A stretch of DNA of 64,000 nt from Saprospiraceae bacterium (GCA_028280415.1 JANQLV010000003.1:47141-111140), one strand, 5' to 3'; counted from the stretch's first letter, positions 17,874 through 27,362 are shown. Numbers and translations are program-made. The notes: generated by a model from the sequence alone, not told the origin.

Positions 17874-19009
17874 GCAAAGAAATACATTTAAGCCCGGAAG
17901 AGATGGCCCGCTATAGCAGGCATATTGCTATCCCGGAATTCAATCTCGAAGGACAAAAGAAATTAAAAGCTGCCAAGGTTTTAGTGATTGGTTCGGGTGG
18001 CCTGGGTAGTCCGGTTTTATTATATCTGGCTGCAGCCGGTGTCGGGCATATCGGTATAGTAGACTTTGATGTAGTCGATGATACCAATTTACAAAGGCAA
18101 GTACTTTTCAATACGGATGATATTGGACAATCAAAAGCAACCACTGCAAGAGAAAAACTACTCAAACTCAATCCGTATATCAAAATCAAAGTATATGATA
18201 CGGCATTTACAAAAGATAATGCTTTGGAACTCATCCAGGAATATGATGTAGTTGCTGATGGAACAGATAATTTTCCGACGCGCTATTTGGTCAATGATAC
18301 CTGTGTTTTGGCTGGTAAAGTAAATGTTTATGCTTCAATCTTCAGATTTGAAGGACAGGTTTCTGTATTCAACTATTTACAAAAAGACGGTAGCCGTGGA
18401 GCAAATTACCGGGACCTGTTCCCTGAACCGCCACCACCTGGTTTAGTTCCTAGTTGTGCAGAAGGCGGCGTACTGGGGGTATTGCCGGGTATTATCGGCT
18501 CAATGCAAGCCAGTGAAGTGATCAAGATTATTACTGGCGTCGGAGAACCACTAAACGGAAGACTCTTCTTGTTTGATGCAGCCAGTTTTACCGCAAGAGT
18601 TTTAAAAGTCAGTAAAAATCCGAATACCAAAATTACAGAACTGATCGACTATGAACAGTTTTGTGGAACTGCTCCATCAGAAGAAAAAACGTTAAAAGAA
18701 ATCTCCGTTCAGGAGCTTAAAGCACTGATCAGTAGTGATATCGATTTTCAATTGATTGATGTTAGAGAACCTTATGAATATGAGATTTCCAATATCGGTG
18801 GAGCTTTAATACCGCTGGCTGGTATTGCTCAGGCAAAGGATCGAATTTCCAGAGATAAAAAAGTAATTATTCACTGCCGCTCGGGAAAACGCAGTGCTGA
18901 GGCCATCCGGGAACTAGAGACACTTCATCATTTTGATAATCTGTATAATCTTACCGGCGGTATCAATGCTTATGCCCGTGAAGTTGATCCAAGCCTAGTG
19001 GTGTATTAA
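17870..19009 (+). CDS. MoeB/ThiF-type adenylyltransferase fused to a rhodanese domain
   Basis: The 379-residue protein combines an E1-like adenylyltransferase (residues ~8-265) with a C-terminal rhodanese domain (~280-378), the architecture of MOCS3/MoeZ. It adenylates and sulfurates the C-terminal glycine of a ThiS/MoaD-type sulfur carrier. ATP-site GSGGLGS is at 41-47, and the conserved Cys C196 is in LVPSCAEGGV. The rhodanese active-site C336 is in IHCRSGKRS, following VREPYEYE. The family's zinc site is altered: where homologues have a CPxCG pair before TITELIDYEQFCG, this protein has KVSKNPNTKITELI, leaving only C265. The start codon overlaps the stop of an unassigned small frame. No thi or moa genes are adjacent, so the pathway is not fixed. 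Confidence 0.9.
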   Translation: MSKEIHLSPEEMARYSRHIAIPEFNLEGQKKLKAAKVLVIGSGGLGSPVLLYLAAAGVGHIGIVDFDVVDDTNLQRQVLFNTDDIGQSKATTAREKLLKLNPYIKIKVYDTAFTKDNALELIQEYDVVADGTDNFPTRYLVNDTCVLAGKVNVYASIFRFEGQVSVFNYLQKDGSRGANYRDLFPEPPPPGLVPSCAEGGVLGVLPGIIGSMQASEVIKIITGVGEPLNGRLFLFDAASFTARVLKVSKNPNTKITELIDYEQFCGTAPSEEKTLKEISVQELKALISSDIDFQLIDVREPYEYEISNIGGALIPLAGIAQAKDRISRDKKVIIHCRSGKRSAEAIRELETLHHFDNLYNLTGGINAYAREVDPSLVVY

Positions 19010-19164
19010 TTCAAACCGCGAACTTTAACATTTTTAAAATAATAAAACCGAACAAAGCGAAGTTTAATAAACACTTATCCAAGCATTTCTTTATAAATTT
19101 TAAAATCCATGCCTTAGAAAAATAGCTTTACACCTTTTACATTAAAGACCGTTTAAGAGCTATT

Positions 19165-22080
19165 ATGAAAAGACCGATTTCTCTATTGGTAGCGTATCTG
19201 CTACTAACAAACCTTAGCGCCCAGCAAAGTCAATTACAGGAAGATTTACAACATATCGTTGAAGAACTAAAAACGTCCAATGAATTTGGGATAAGTATTT
19301 TACCGGAAACAGCTGAATTATTCAATTTTAATCTGGAAAAAGGTACTTTATACATCCGTCTTGATTTGAGTTTCAATTTCCTTTATCAGGACTTGAATTC
19401 AGAAATACTGGAAGAAATCACCGAACATTTCATAGCCGATTTGGCTGACCATCAGTTCTCCGATCTCCATTTAAGTGCAAAAATCGAGAATGGAAACTTT
19501 CGGGAGTTATCTGATTTCATCGTAGAAAAACCTATTGCTGTCACTTCGAACATCGCCAATAATGATCCCAGCCCCGCTATAAAAGGTCAGGCTTTTAAAG
19601 ATAATTACAGCAATGTACAGCCCAAAGGCCAATTAGCTGGTAACACCGTTTGGTTAAGTGCCGGACACGGCTGGATATACGATAGCCGCTTCAAGGCTTT
19701 CCGTACACAAAGACATAATACACACGGTTTGGTTGAGGATTTTTCGAATATTGAAACAGTCAATTATCATTTGCTTAAATACCTTTATAATGCCGGAGCA
19801 AATGTGTGGACGGTCAGAGAACGAGATATGAACACCAATGAAGTGATCGTAGATAATGATCAGGGAGCACCCCATTACCGCGAGTATGGACGCTGGGCAA
19901 CCAGCAGCACCAAAGGAAGAAATAATAAAACGTATCGATTCGCAATTTCGAGAAAAAAAGAAAATGCGACCGCTGTTTTTACTCCCGAAATTCCGGAAAG
20001 CGGCCTGTATTGGGTTTCGGTATATTATCAAAACGGATATAATCGATCTGTAGATACCAGATACCGAATTCTACACGCCGGGGGGGAATCCCGGATTAGT
20101 ATTAATCAGGAAGTGCATGGTAATACCTGGGTTTATTTAGGTCAATTTTATTTCGAAAAAGGAAACGAGGGGAAAGTAATTGTCAGTAATGAATCCAGTG
20201 AAAGGAGCCAGGCAATCATTGCGGATGCAGTCAGATTCGGTGGTGGAATCGGTAATCAGGGAGATTGTTATCATCGTAAAACAAGCAAAGAACCTCGTTA
20301 TGAGGAAGGCGCACGGTATTATGCCAAATATCAGGGCTATCCCAACTGTGAAGGAGATATCAGTATTCGCCCAAAGTATGCAGAATGGGAATTATCAAAA
20401 GGTACCAAAGAGGAACAAAAAAAGGCAATCTTCCTTTCCTGGCATAGCAATGCCAGTGGAGCGCGAGGGACGGAAAGCTTTGTTCATCGTTATAACAGGA
20501 GACTCGGAAGCCGGCAATTACAAAAAGCAATTCATCATCAACTGATCCGGGACATTCGTGAAGGTTACGATCGAAGCTGGACTAACCGGGGGCAAAAGGC
20601 AGCGGACTTTGGGGAGTTACGCAGTTTGCGTACAATGCCCGGAGTTCTGCTGGAAATCGGCTTTCACGATAATAAACAGGATGCCAATGCACTAAGTGAT
20701 CCCGCATTCCGCAATCTGGTTGCCAGAGCAGTTTATAAAGGCGTCACCCGTTATTTTGCGGGTATTGACCACCTTGATCCGGTATTTTTACCAGAACCTC
20801 CTACCCATTTAAGTGCCAGGAATCAAAAAGGGGGAAAGATTAAACTGGAATGGAAAAAGCCACGCTCCGGAGGAATTTATGGCGATGCGGCCAAAGCGTA
20901 TAAAGTATATATCAGCCAGCATGGCAAAGCCTTCGCCAAGGGAATTGAAACAAAGACGAATCATTTTGTTTTTGATGATTTACAACCGGGAACAACCTAT
21001 TATTTCAGAGTCAGCGCAATCAATAAGGGAGGGGAATCTTTTCCCACAGCCGTAGTAGCCGCCAGGTCACCCGTATCTCCGGATCAGCCTGTCGAATACT
21101 TGATCGTAGATGGATTTGACCGGCTGGATCGTTCCCTTGCCATTATTCAAAATGAGCGAGCCCCTCGCTATGCGCCCCTGGGCAATACCCTGCGATTGTA
21201 CCTTGAGAGAATGAATAATTACGATTATGCCAGTGAGCATGCCAGTTCTATGGCCGCCGCCGGACTGGCTTTTGATGGAGCGACAAACGAAGCAGTGATT
21301 GCCCGGGATATTGAACTGGAAAAATATTTTGGTATCAACTGGTTTTTGGGAAGAGAATCATCCAATGACCAAACACTTAGCGCACAGGAACAACATTTAC
21401 TCAAGCGTTTTTTGAAAAATGGAGGCGTATTAATTATTTCGGGATCGGAACTGGCCTATGACCTGTCTAGATCTCCAATAAGTTCCAGATTTTATGAAGA
21501 ATATTTAAAAGCCGAATTAGTCCATGATGATGCCAATCACAATAGGATCAATAGCTTTTTCAATAATGATTTCCGGGGTTTGGATGGCTTTTTACAAAAT
21601 AATAATTACGGAGCTTATCCTTTACGATCACCGGATATTATCAAGCCTGCTCAGGGTAGTATACCGATTTTACATTATAAAAAAGGAAAAACTGCCGCCA
21701 TTGCTTACCGGGGAGACTTCGCCGTGGTAAACTTTGGTTTTCCTCTGGAATCCATTGGAGATGCAGCCTTAAGAAATGAAATCTTTAAAAAGTCAATTCA
21801 CTATATTGATCCGGCCCGCAAAACAAGTTTTGGTATTGCCATGATTCCGGAAAGTTTTTCCAGAAACCTTTCTATCAATTTAAAAAAAGCTACTGAAGGA
21901 GAAGCAAAATTTAACCTTTATGACGGACTTGGAAAAGCCATTTTACGGAAATCCTGGAAACATTATGGAAGGGGGCAAAAAATCTTTTACCTGAGTGATC
22001 TTCCAGATGGAGAATACTCTTATCAATTTGAAATCAACGGACAAAAACAGGATGGCAAAATCCGAAAAGAAAGTCCATAA
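19165..22080 (+). CDS. multidomain N-acetylmuramoyl-L-alanine amidase with golvesin-like insert, FN3 and T9SS-like tail
   Basis: The 971-residue protein begins with a signal peptide (MKRPISLLVAYLLLTNLSAQ). The catalytic Amidase_3 fold (residues ~160-535) cleaves the bond between MurNAc and L-Ala of peptidoglycan. H168 (LSAGHG), E197 (NIETVNYH) and H427 (LSWHSNASG) are the zinc ligands, and E497 (GVLLEIGFHDN) is the catalytic Glu. Between E197 and H427 sits an inserted beta-sandwich (~255-360; ESGLYWVSVYYQNGYN, IIADAVRFGGG) like the golvesin C-terminal domain. A fibronectin type III domain (~545-640) and a ~220-residue domain with a Rossmann-like start (EYLIVDGFDR) follow. The last ~85 residues (AKFNLYDGLGKAIL, LPDGEYSYQFEINGQ) resemble a T9SS type A sorting domain. 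It probably acts on surface or prey peptidoglycan. Confidence 0.88.
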   Translation: MKRPISLLVAYLLLTNLSAQQSQLQEDLQHIVEELKTSNEFGISILPETAELFNFNLEKGTLYIRLDLSFNFLYQDLNSEILEEITEHFIADLADHQFSDLHLSAKIENGNFRELSDFIVEKPIAVTSNIANNDPSPAIKGQAFKDNYSNVQPKGQLAGNTVWLSAGHGWIYDSRFKAFRTQRHNTHGLVEDFSNIETVNYHLLKYLYNAGANVWTVRERDMNTNEVIVDNDQGAPHYREYGRWATSSTKGRNNKTYRFAISRKKENATAVFTPEIPESGLYWVSVYYQNGYNRSVDTRYRILHAGGESRISINQEVHGNTWVYLGQFYFEKGNEGKVIVSNESSERSQAIIADAVRFGGGIGNQGDCYHRKTSKEPRYEEGARYYAKYQGYPNCEGDISIRPKYAEWELSKGTKEEQKKAIFLSWHSNASGARGTESFVHRYNRRLGSRQLQKAIHHQLIRDIREGYDRSWTNRGQKAADFGELRSLRTMPGVLLEIGFHDNKQDANALSDPAFRNLVARAVYKGVTRYFAGIDHLDPVFLPEPPTHLSARNQKGGKIKLEWKKPRSGGIYGDAAKAYKVYISQHGKAFAKGIETKTNHFVFDDLQPGTTYYFRVSAINKGGESFPTAVVAARSPVSPDQPVEYLIVDGFDRLDRSLAIIQNERAPRYAPLGNTLRLYLERMNNYDYASEHASSMAAAGLAFDGATNEAVIARDIELEKYFGINWFLGRESSNDQTLSAQEQHLLKRFLKNGGVLIISGSELAYDLSRSPISSRFYEEYLKAELVHDDANHNRINSFFNNDFRGLDGFLQNNNYGAYPLRSPDIIKPAQGSIPILHYKKGKTAAIAYRGDFAVVNFGFPLESIGDAALRNEIFKKSIHYIDPARKTSFGIAMIPESFSRNLSINLKKATEGEAKFNLYDGLGKAILRKSWKHYGRGQKIFYLSDLPDGEYSYQFEINGQKQDGKIRKESP

Positions 22081-22086
22081 TTTTTG

Positions 22087-22196
22087 ATTCGACTTTTGAA
22101 CCCTGACAGTTCAATAACTTTTGGACACATAGGCTCGCAAAACACTACCTGTTAAGCAGTTATACGTATAAACTCAAAAAATCCCGAAAGTCGAAT
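22087..22196. repeat. widely spaced inverted repeat ATTCGACTTTTG / CGAAAGTCGAAT
   Basis: The arm at 22087-22098 and its near complement at 22185-22196 flank ~86 bases. The same unit occurs in tandem at 63255-63290, where it forms a compact hairpin. It may be a copy of a small dispersed repeat family. The gap between the arms has no gene. Confidence 0.45.
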
Positions 22197-22228
22197 AAAG
22201 AATATTTTAGAATTGGAATTTGTACGAA

Positions 22229-22262
22229 AAAGCCGCTTCAAAAAGATGAAGCGGCTTTGTTT
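22229..22262. terminator. strong bidirectional terminator
   Basis: AAAGCCGCTTC (22229-22239) pairs perfectly with GAAGCGGCTTT (22248-22258) around an 8-base loop. T-rich sequence flanks it on both strands (TTTGTTTG on plus, TTTTTCG on minus). It sits between the convergent amidase and FAS1 genes. Confidence 0.92.
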
Positions 22263-22291
22263 GATTATGAAAATCGAATTTACTACTCTGA

Positions 22292-25042
22292 TTATTTTCC
22301 AATGACTATTGTTGATCTTGCAAAATCCGTATCAGTAGTCAGGAATAAAATATAGGTTCCCTGTGGATACTCACTTACATTTACCGTATCGATCGCATCA
22401 TTAATCTCCCAGTTTTTCAAAATTGCTCCATTCAATCCGATCAATTGCGCAATAACCGTTTTATTCACCATTTCCTGTGGCAGTTCAATGTCAAGGTAGC
22501 TACTAGCCGGATTCGGGCGTACCTGGAAATTAATCTGATTCAAATCCTGAACAGAAGTAAGCTCTGGTAATAATACAGCATCAATCACATGTACTACCCC
22601 ATTAAAGGTCTCAATATCTACTACTATTACTTCTGCATCATTGATGAATGTTCCTTCGGCAGTAATGCTTACATCGACACTTTGATTGTCAAATAAAGTC
22701 GTAATAGTTTGTCCATTAGAGAGGCCAGAAGATAATTCGGTACCACTCACTGTATGGTATAATAAAATATTTGCCAGGTCTCCTGTTGGGTCATCCAGTA
22801 GAGCAGAAAGTACTGTAGGGTCAATTTCCGCAAAGGCGGCATCCGTTGGAGCAAACAGGGTAAATGGTCCATCGCCACTCAAAGTACCAGCTAATTCTGC
22901 TGCCGTTACTGCCGTTTCCAAAGTCGTGTGGATTTCACTATTTACAACGACATCTACTACCGTTGAAGCTGGTGGCAACATCACTGCATCTATCACATGT
23001 ACTACGCCGTTAAAGGTTTCGATATCCGTCACCGTCACTTGTGCATTATCAATCATCACATCTCCCATATCTATCCCAACTGTTACCATTTGACCCAATA
23101 ATGTTCTCGCCATTTGACCATCACTTAAACTAGAGGATAAAGCTTCTGCTCCCAATACGTGATACCTTAGGATTTTCTCCAGATCGCCCGTTGGATCATC
23201 CAGTAAATCAGAAAGTACGGTTGGATCAAGTGCTGCAAAGGCGGCATCTGTTGGGGCAAAAACCGTAAATGGACCATCGCCACTTAAGGCACCCGCAAGA
23301 CCTGCTGCCGTTACTGCTGTTTCCAAAGTCGTGTGGATCTCACTATTTACAACGACATCTACTACCGTTGAAGCTGGTGGCAACATTACTGCATCTATTA
23401 CATGTACGACTCCGTTAAAGGTTTCGATATCCGTCACCGTCACCTGCGCATTATCGATCATCACATCTCCCATATCTATCCCAACTGTTACCATTTGTCC
23501 CAATAATGTTCTTGCCATTTGTCCATCACTCAAACCGGAGGATAAGGCTTCTGCTCCCAATACGTGATATCTCAAGATTTTCTCCAGGTCACCCGTTGGA
23601 TCATCCAGTAAGTCTGAAAGTACCGTTGGATCAATTGCTGCAAAGGCGGCATCCGTTGGAGCAAAAACTGTAAATGGACCATCGCCACTTAAGGCACCCG
23701 CAAGACCTGCTGCTGTTACTGCTGTTTCCAGAGTCGTATGTACCTCACTATTTACAACGACGTCTACTACGGTCGAAGCTGGTGGCAACATCACTGCATC
23801 TATTACATGTACGACTCCGTTAAAGGTTTCAATATCCGTCACCGTCACTTGTGCATTATCGATCATCACATCTCCCATATCTATCCCAACTGTTACCATT
23901 TGTCCCAATAAGGTTCTCGCCATTTGTCCATCACTCAAACCGGAGGATAAGGCTTCTGCTCCCAATACGTGATATCTCAAGATTTTCTCCAGGTCACCCG
24001 TTGGATCATCCAGTAAATCAGAAAGTACCGTTGGGTCAATTGCTGCAAAGGCGGCATCCGTGGGTGCAAAAACCGTAAAGGGACCATCACCACTTAAGGC
24101 ACCCGCAAGACCTGCTGCCGTTACTGCTGTTTCCAAAGTAGTATGTACCTCGCTATTTACAACGACATCTGCTACCGTTGAAGCCGGGGGAAGCATTACG
24201 GCGTCTATCACATGTACCACCCCATTAAAGGTCTGGATATCTGTTACCGTCACCTGCGCATTGTCGATCATCACATCTCCCATATCTATCCCAACTGTTA
24301 CCATTTGACCCAATAACGTCCGCGCCATTTGTCCATCACTCAAACCGGAGGATAAGGCTTCTGCTCCTAATACGTGATATCTTAAAATTTTCTCCAGATC
24401 GCCCGTTGGATCATCCAGTAAATCAGAAAGTACCGTTGGGTCAATTGCTGCAAAAGCGGCATCCGTGGGTGCAAAAACCGTAAAGGGACCATCGCCACTC
24501 AAAGTTCCGGCAAGACCCGCCGCTATTACTGCCGTTTCCAAAGTCGTATGTACCTCGCTATTTATGACTACATCTGCTACCGTTGAAGCAGGAGGCAATA
24601 ATACTGCATCTATCACATGTACAATTCCATTGGTCGCTGGAATATCCGTAACAGTTACCACTGCAGTATTAATTGTTACATCGCTTCCAACACCAACTTC
24701 TATCATCTGTCCAAGTAGGGTATTAGCTGTCTGTCCATCCATCAAGCTATTTGAAGGAACGGATGCTCCCACTACATGATAAAGCAGAATTTTTGCTAAA
24801 TCACCAGTCGGATCATCCAGTAAATCAGAAAGTACCGTTGGATCAAGTGCTGCAAAGGCGGCATCCGTTGGGGCAAATACCGTAAAAGGACCATCGCCAT
24901 TTAAAGCATCGACCAAACCCGCTTCAACTACTGCGGTTTCTAATGTATTATGATCATTACTATTAACAATAATATCGACTACCGTTTGTGCTTGGGCATA
25001 GAAAGCCAGGCACACTACGAGCATAGTGTAAATAAGTCTCAT
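22292..25042 (-). CDS. six-domain fasciclin (FAS1) adhesin with T9SS type A sorting domain
   Basis: The 916-residue protein has a short signal peptide (MRLIYTMLVVCLAFYAQAQ). Six consecutive FAS1 domains of ~135 residues follow, each with the H1-type motif GDGPFTVFAPTDAAFA and the H2-type motif (N)GVVHVIDAVLLPP. The C-terminal ~85 residues (NFQVRPNPASSYLDIELPQ, YPQGTYILFLTTD) are a T9SS type A sorting domain, so the protein should be displayed on or released from the cell surface. FAS1 domains mediate cell adhesion and matrix binding. Domains 2-5 are almost identical at protein and DNA level, so copy number is likely to vary by recombination. It is a single-gene unit, convergent with the amidase. 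Confidence 0.95.
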   Translation of the reverse strand: MRLIYTMLVVCLAFYAQAQTVVDIIVNSNDHNTLETAVVEAGLVDALNGDGPFTVFAPTDAAFAALDPTVLSDLLDDPTGDLAKILLYHVVGASVPSNSLMDGQTANTLLGQMIEVGVGSDVTINTAVVTVTDIPATNGIVHVIDAVLLPPASTVADVVINSEVHTTLETAVIAAGLAGTLSGDGPFTVFAPTDAAFAAIDPTVLSDLLDDPTGDLEKILRYHVLGAEALSSGLSDGQMARTLLGQMVTVGIDMGDVMIDNAQVTVTDIQTFNGVVHVIDAVMLPPASTVADVVVNSEVHTTLETAVTAAGLAGALSGDGPFTVFAPTDAAFAAIDPTVLSDLLDDPTGDLEKILRYHVLGAEALSSGLSDGQMARTLLGQMVTVGIDMGDVMIDNAQVTVTDIETFNGVVHVIDAVMLPPASTVVDVVVNSEVHTTLETAVTAAGLAGALSGDGPFTVFAPTDAAFAAIDPTVLSDLLDDPTGDLEKILRYHVLGAEALSSGLSDGQMARTLLGQMVTVGIDMGDVMIDNAQVTVTDIETFNGVVHVIDAVMLPPASTVVDVVVNSEIHTTLETAVTAAGLAGALSGDGPFTVFAPTDAAFAALDPTVLSDLLDDPTGDLEKILRYHVLGAEALSSSLSDGQMARTLLGQMVTVGIDMGDVMIDNAQVTVTDIETFNGVVHVIDAVMLPPASTVVDVVVNSEIHTTLETAVTAAELAGTLSGDGPFTLFAPTDAAFAEIDPTVLSALLDDPTGDLANILLYHTVSGTELSSGLSNGQTITTLFDNQSVDVSITAEGTFINDAEVIVVDIETFNGVVHVIDAVLLPELTSVQDLNQINFQVRPNPASSYLDIELPQEMVNKTVIAQLIGLNGAILKNWEINDAIDTVNVSEYPQGTYILFLTTDTDFARSTIVIGK
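22560..24985 (-). repeat. tandem FAS1-encoding repeat, period about 405 bp
   Basis: The DNA encoding the FAS1 domains repeats with a 135-codon period. Long identical blocks recur, for example the stretch around CATCACATCTCCCATATCTA at about 23055, 23460, 23865 and 24270. The outermost units are more diverged than the inner four, the pattern expected from internal duplication and gene conversion. Confidence 0.9.
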
Positions 25043-25309
25043 GATTAAAGATTTAGTTTTAGATTAAATGAATATTAGTTGTCTGTAATTTTTTTAGTTT
25101 CTGTTCAAAAAATAGTTTATAGGGTCAGTCAGATACAACTCAAATCGTTGTATGCCGGACTTACTTCAGAAAAAGTATCCAATTGATTGAATGCCCAATG
25201 AATTGTTAGTTGAATTTCATTGAATCCAATGCCATAACAGGATAACCAAAATTGTTTTGTTAGTTACCGAATTTTATAAGAACCGTATTTTGAATGAATT
25301 AAATCCTCT

Positions 25310-26809
25310 CTACAAGCCCATCGTTTTCCTGATTCCCAAAGACATGTAATAGCGGTTTATTCTCGTATTATAATTGTTTTCTTCAAAAACAGGGTTTAAA
25401 CCTCTTGCCCAATCCAGGCTCCAGTCTACACGTATACTTCTTGTTATGCGATAATCTAGTCCCAGTCCCAATCGCAGGTCAAAATGCCATTGCTGTATAT
25501 CGGGTTTTAATATGGTTGTTCTATCCGTTTTTGTAAAAGAGATCGCAGAATGATTCGAATTAATATCCAGCACATCATTTGAAACTCCAATTAAATAATT
25601 AGCTCCTGCTCCTGCTGAAATACGAGGCACAAACTTTCTTTTTTGACCCAACGGATACAATTGTCCCAGAACAGGAACACTCAGGTTCTGTATGGTATGC
25701 CCGGAGCTAAAATCTACTAACAAGTCCACTTGGTTTTCGTTTAGATTCTGGATACGCTCGAACCGAAAATTTGCGGCTACTGCCCCATAGGGAGTTGCAA
25801 GATTCACAGCATAATCATTAATTTTTTCATCCAGCTCCGCATCGACATTATATATCAGTGATGAATTGTGTCCGGAACTCGTTTCCACTCTTTCATAGGC
25901 AATTCCGGTTGAGATATCAAAATAGTCATTAACTGGTATGACAATTCCCAGTTGTGTATACCAGCCAATATCATCTGTATAATTAAAATCAAAAGGCTCC
26001 AGATCATTCGCATACACATCATTCACCACTTGCTGCCAAAATAAAGCTCCTGCCCTGAATTCAAAATCGGGCAATCGTTTTTTTTGTTTTTGAGTCTGGT
26101 TGAGTTTTAGATCGCCGGAAAGATCAGGCGTATTCTCTTCGAGGTAGAATTCTAAAGTGGAGAGCATAGGAAGATTATTTTTCCATTGATCATCCTTCCC
26201 CAATTCCTGTCCTGGCCACTGATAATCTTCCTGCATTAGTTTACCCTCACTGGGCAGTTTATTCTCTTCGGTTTCACTGCTAATGGCTCCGCTCTCTAAT
26301 GAATTAAAATCATCCGCTACAATCTGTTCATCCTCCAAAATAGTTTTAGATAAGAGAGCTCTAGCCGGCTTATTTTCAGGCGCAAGAGGATCGACACTTA
26401 ATGTCTCTGTTCCTCTTTGCTGCTCTTCTGCACGGCTATTTTCACCGATCAGTTTATTATTGTTAAGATTACTTACCTTTTCTAACGTCGATTTTTCATT
26501 CTTATTTTCAGTTTCCATCTGATCTACAGCAAGCGACACTAAATTTTTATCAGCATGAATCGAGTCAACAATGATTTCTGCTTCAGAAAGCTTGTTATTT
26601 ACACCGAATACCGTGATATAATAACCAATAGCCAGAAGAAGAACCAGAAGCATGCCTAACAGGAATATAAACCATCGGCGCCGCTTTCGCTCCGGAGCCA
26701 ACTCAGCAGCAATACCCTCCCACACTTCCTTATCCGGCGTGTTCCAGTCGGCAGAAGGCATATCTCCTTCGTTAAACCTATTTTTCCAGATGTCATTAAA
26801 TTTATCCAT
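25310..26809 (-). CDS. inner-membrane-anchored outer membrane beta-barrel-like protein partnered with ECF sigma factor
   Basis: The 499-residue protein has an N-terminal cytosolic segment (residues 1-43, with ADWNTPDKEVWEGIAAEL, then a basic ERKRRR stop). One transmembrane helix follows (~45-66, WFIFLLGMLLVLLLAIGYYI), then a long polar, probably disordered region (70-235), and a C-terminal domain (~240-499) with alternating strands that resembles the PorT-like outer membrane beta-barrel fold (FRAGALFWQQVV, YFDISTGIAYERVE, RYYMSLGIRKTMGL). Its start overlaps the sigma factor gene by 8 bases. By position and topology it is a candidate anti-sigma or sensor protein, but I see no zinc-type anti-sigma motif. 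A single chain with an inner-membrane helix and an outer-membrane-type barrel is unusual. Confidence 0.75.
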   Translation of the reverse strand: MDKFNDIWKNRFNEGDMPSADWNTPDKEVWEGIAAELAPERKRRRWFIFLLGMLLVLLLAIGYYITVFGVNNKLSEAEIIVDSIHADKNLVSLAVDQMETENKNEKSTLEKVSNLNNNKLIGENSRAEEQQRGTETLSVDPLAPENKPARALLSKTILEDEQIVADDFNSLESGAISSETEENKLPSEGKLMQEDYQWPGQELGKDDQWKNNLPMLSTLEFYLEENTPDLSGDLKLNQTQKQKKRLPDFEFRAGALFWQQVVNDVYANDLEPFDFNYTDDIGWYTQLGIVIPVNDYFDISTGIAYERVETSSGHNSSLIYNVDAELDEKINDYAVNLATPYGAVAANFRFERIQNLNENQVDLLVDFSSGHTIQNLSVPVLGQLYPLGQKRKFVPRISAGAGANYLIGVSNDVLDINSNHSAISFTKTDRTTILKPDIQQWHFDLRLGLGLDYRITRSIRVDWSLDWARGLNPVFEENNYNTRINRYYMSLGIRKTMGL

Positions 26810-27362
26810 GTTCCTGGTTGTAGAATTGACTACTTGCTACAATTTTTTTTTGCAAAAGTTTTCGGGCTTTCATAAGTTGCGATTTGGATGTACTGATCGA
26901 AATATCCAGTTCTTCCGCTATCTCCTTATGTGAATATCCATCAATCACATACATATTGAAAACCGTTTTATAGCCAAATGGTAATTGCTGAATCAAAGCG
27001 AGCATTTCCTGTAATGAGATATTAGATAAAACACTGACATCTTCGGATTCTACATCTTCCGCTTTAGTAATATTTACAGCGTAAAGGGTGTTTTTCCGAA
27101 TATCTGCCAAACAAACATTTATCGTTACTCGCTTAGCCCAAGCTTCAAATGCCCCTTTCAACTCGTCGAACTGCTCCAGCTTCCTGAAAATATTGATGAA
27201 AGCTTCCTGCAAATAATCCTGCGCAATCGAACGATCTTTCGCATATCGAAGACAAACCACAAACAGATTGTGTTTGTGCAATTCATAAAGCTCCCGGTAG
27301 GCGCTCTGTCGCCCTTTCAGTGCCTGTTTAATGAGTTCAATATCCTTGCTTCTATTATTCAA
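26802..27362 (-). CDS. ECF-type RNA polymerase sigma-70 factor
   Basis: The 186-residue protein has sigma region 2 (residues ~22-95: YRELYELHKHNLFVVCLRY, DYLQEAFINIFRKLEQFD, FEAWAKRVTINVCLADIRK) and region 4 (~125-180: QLPFGYKTVFNMYVIDGYSH, KEIAEELDISISTSKSQLMK). Region 3 is absent, as in ECF factors. It directs RNA polymerase to a dedicated regulon. Its 3' end overlaps the next gene, which encodes a membrane protein with cytosolic N-terminus and is likely its regulator. Such pairs are widespread in Bacteroidota; the signal is unknown. Confidence 0.95.
   Translation of the reverse strand: MNNRSKDIELIKQALKGRQSAYRELYELHKHNLFVVCLRYAKDRSIAQDYLQEAFINIFRKLEQFDELKGAFEAWAKRVTINVCLADIRKNTLYAVNITKAEDVESEDVSVLSNISLQEMLALIQQLPFGYKTVFNMYVIDGYSHKEIAEELDISISTSKSQLMKARKLLQKKIVASSQFYNQEHG

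Noticed and set aside
22686..24779. Open frames on the plus strand opposite the FAS1 gene
   Set aside because: They repeat with the FAS1 period and are mirror images of the repeated gene. Their products are low-complexity Ser/Thr/Val sequences without start signals.
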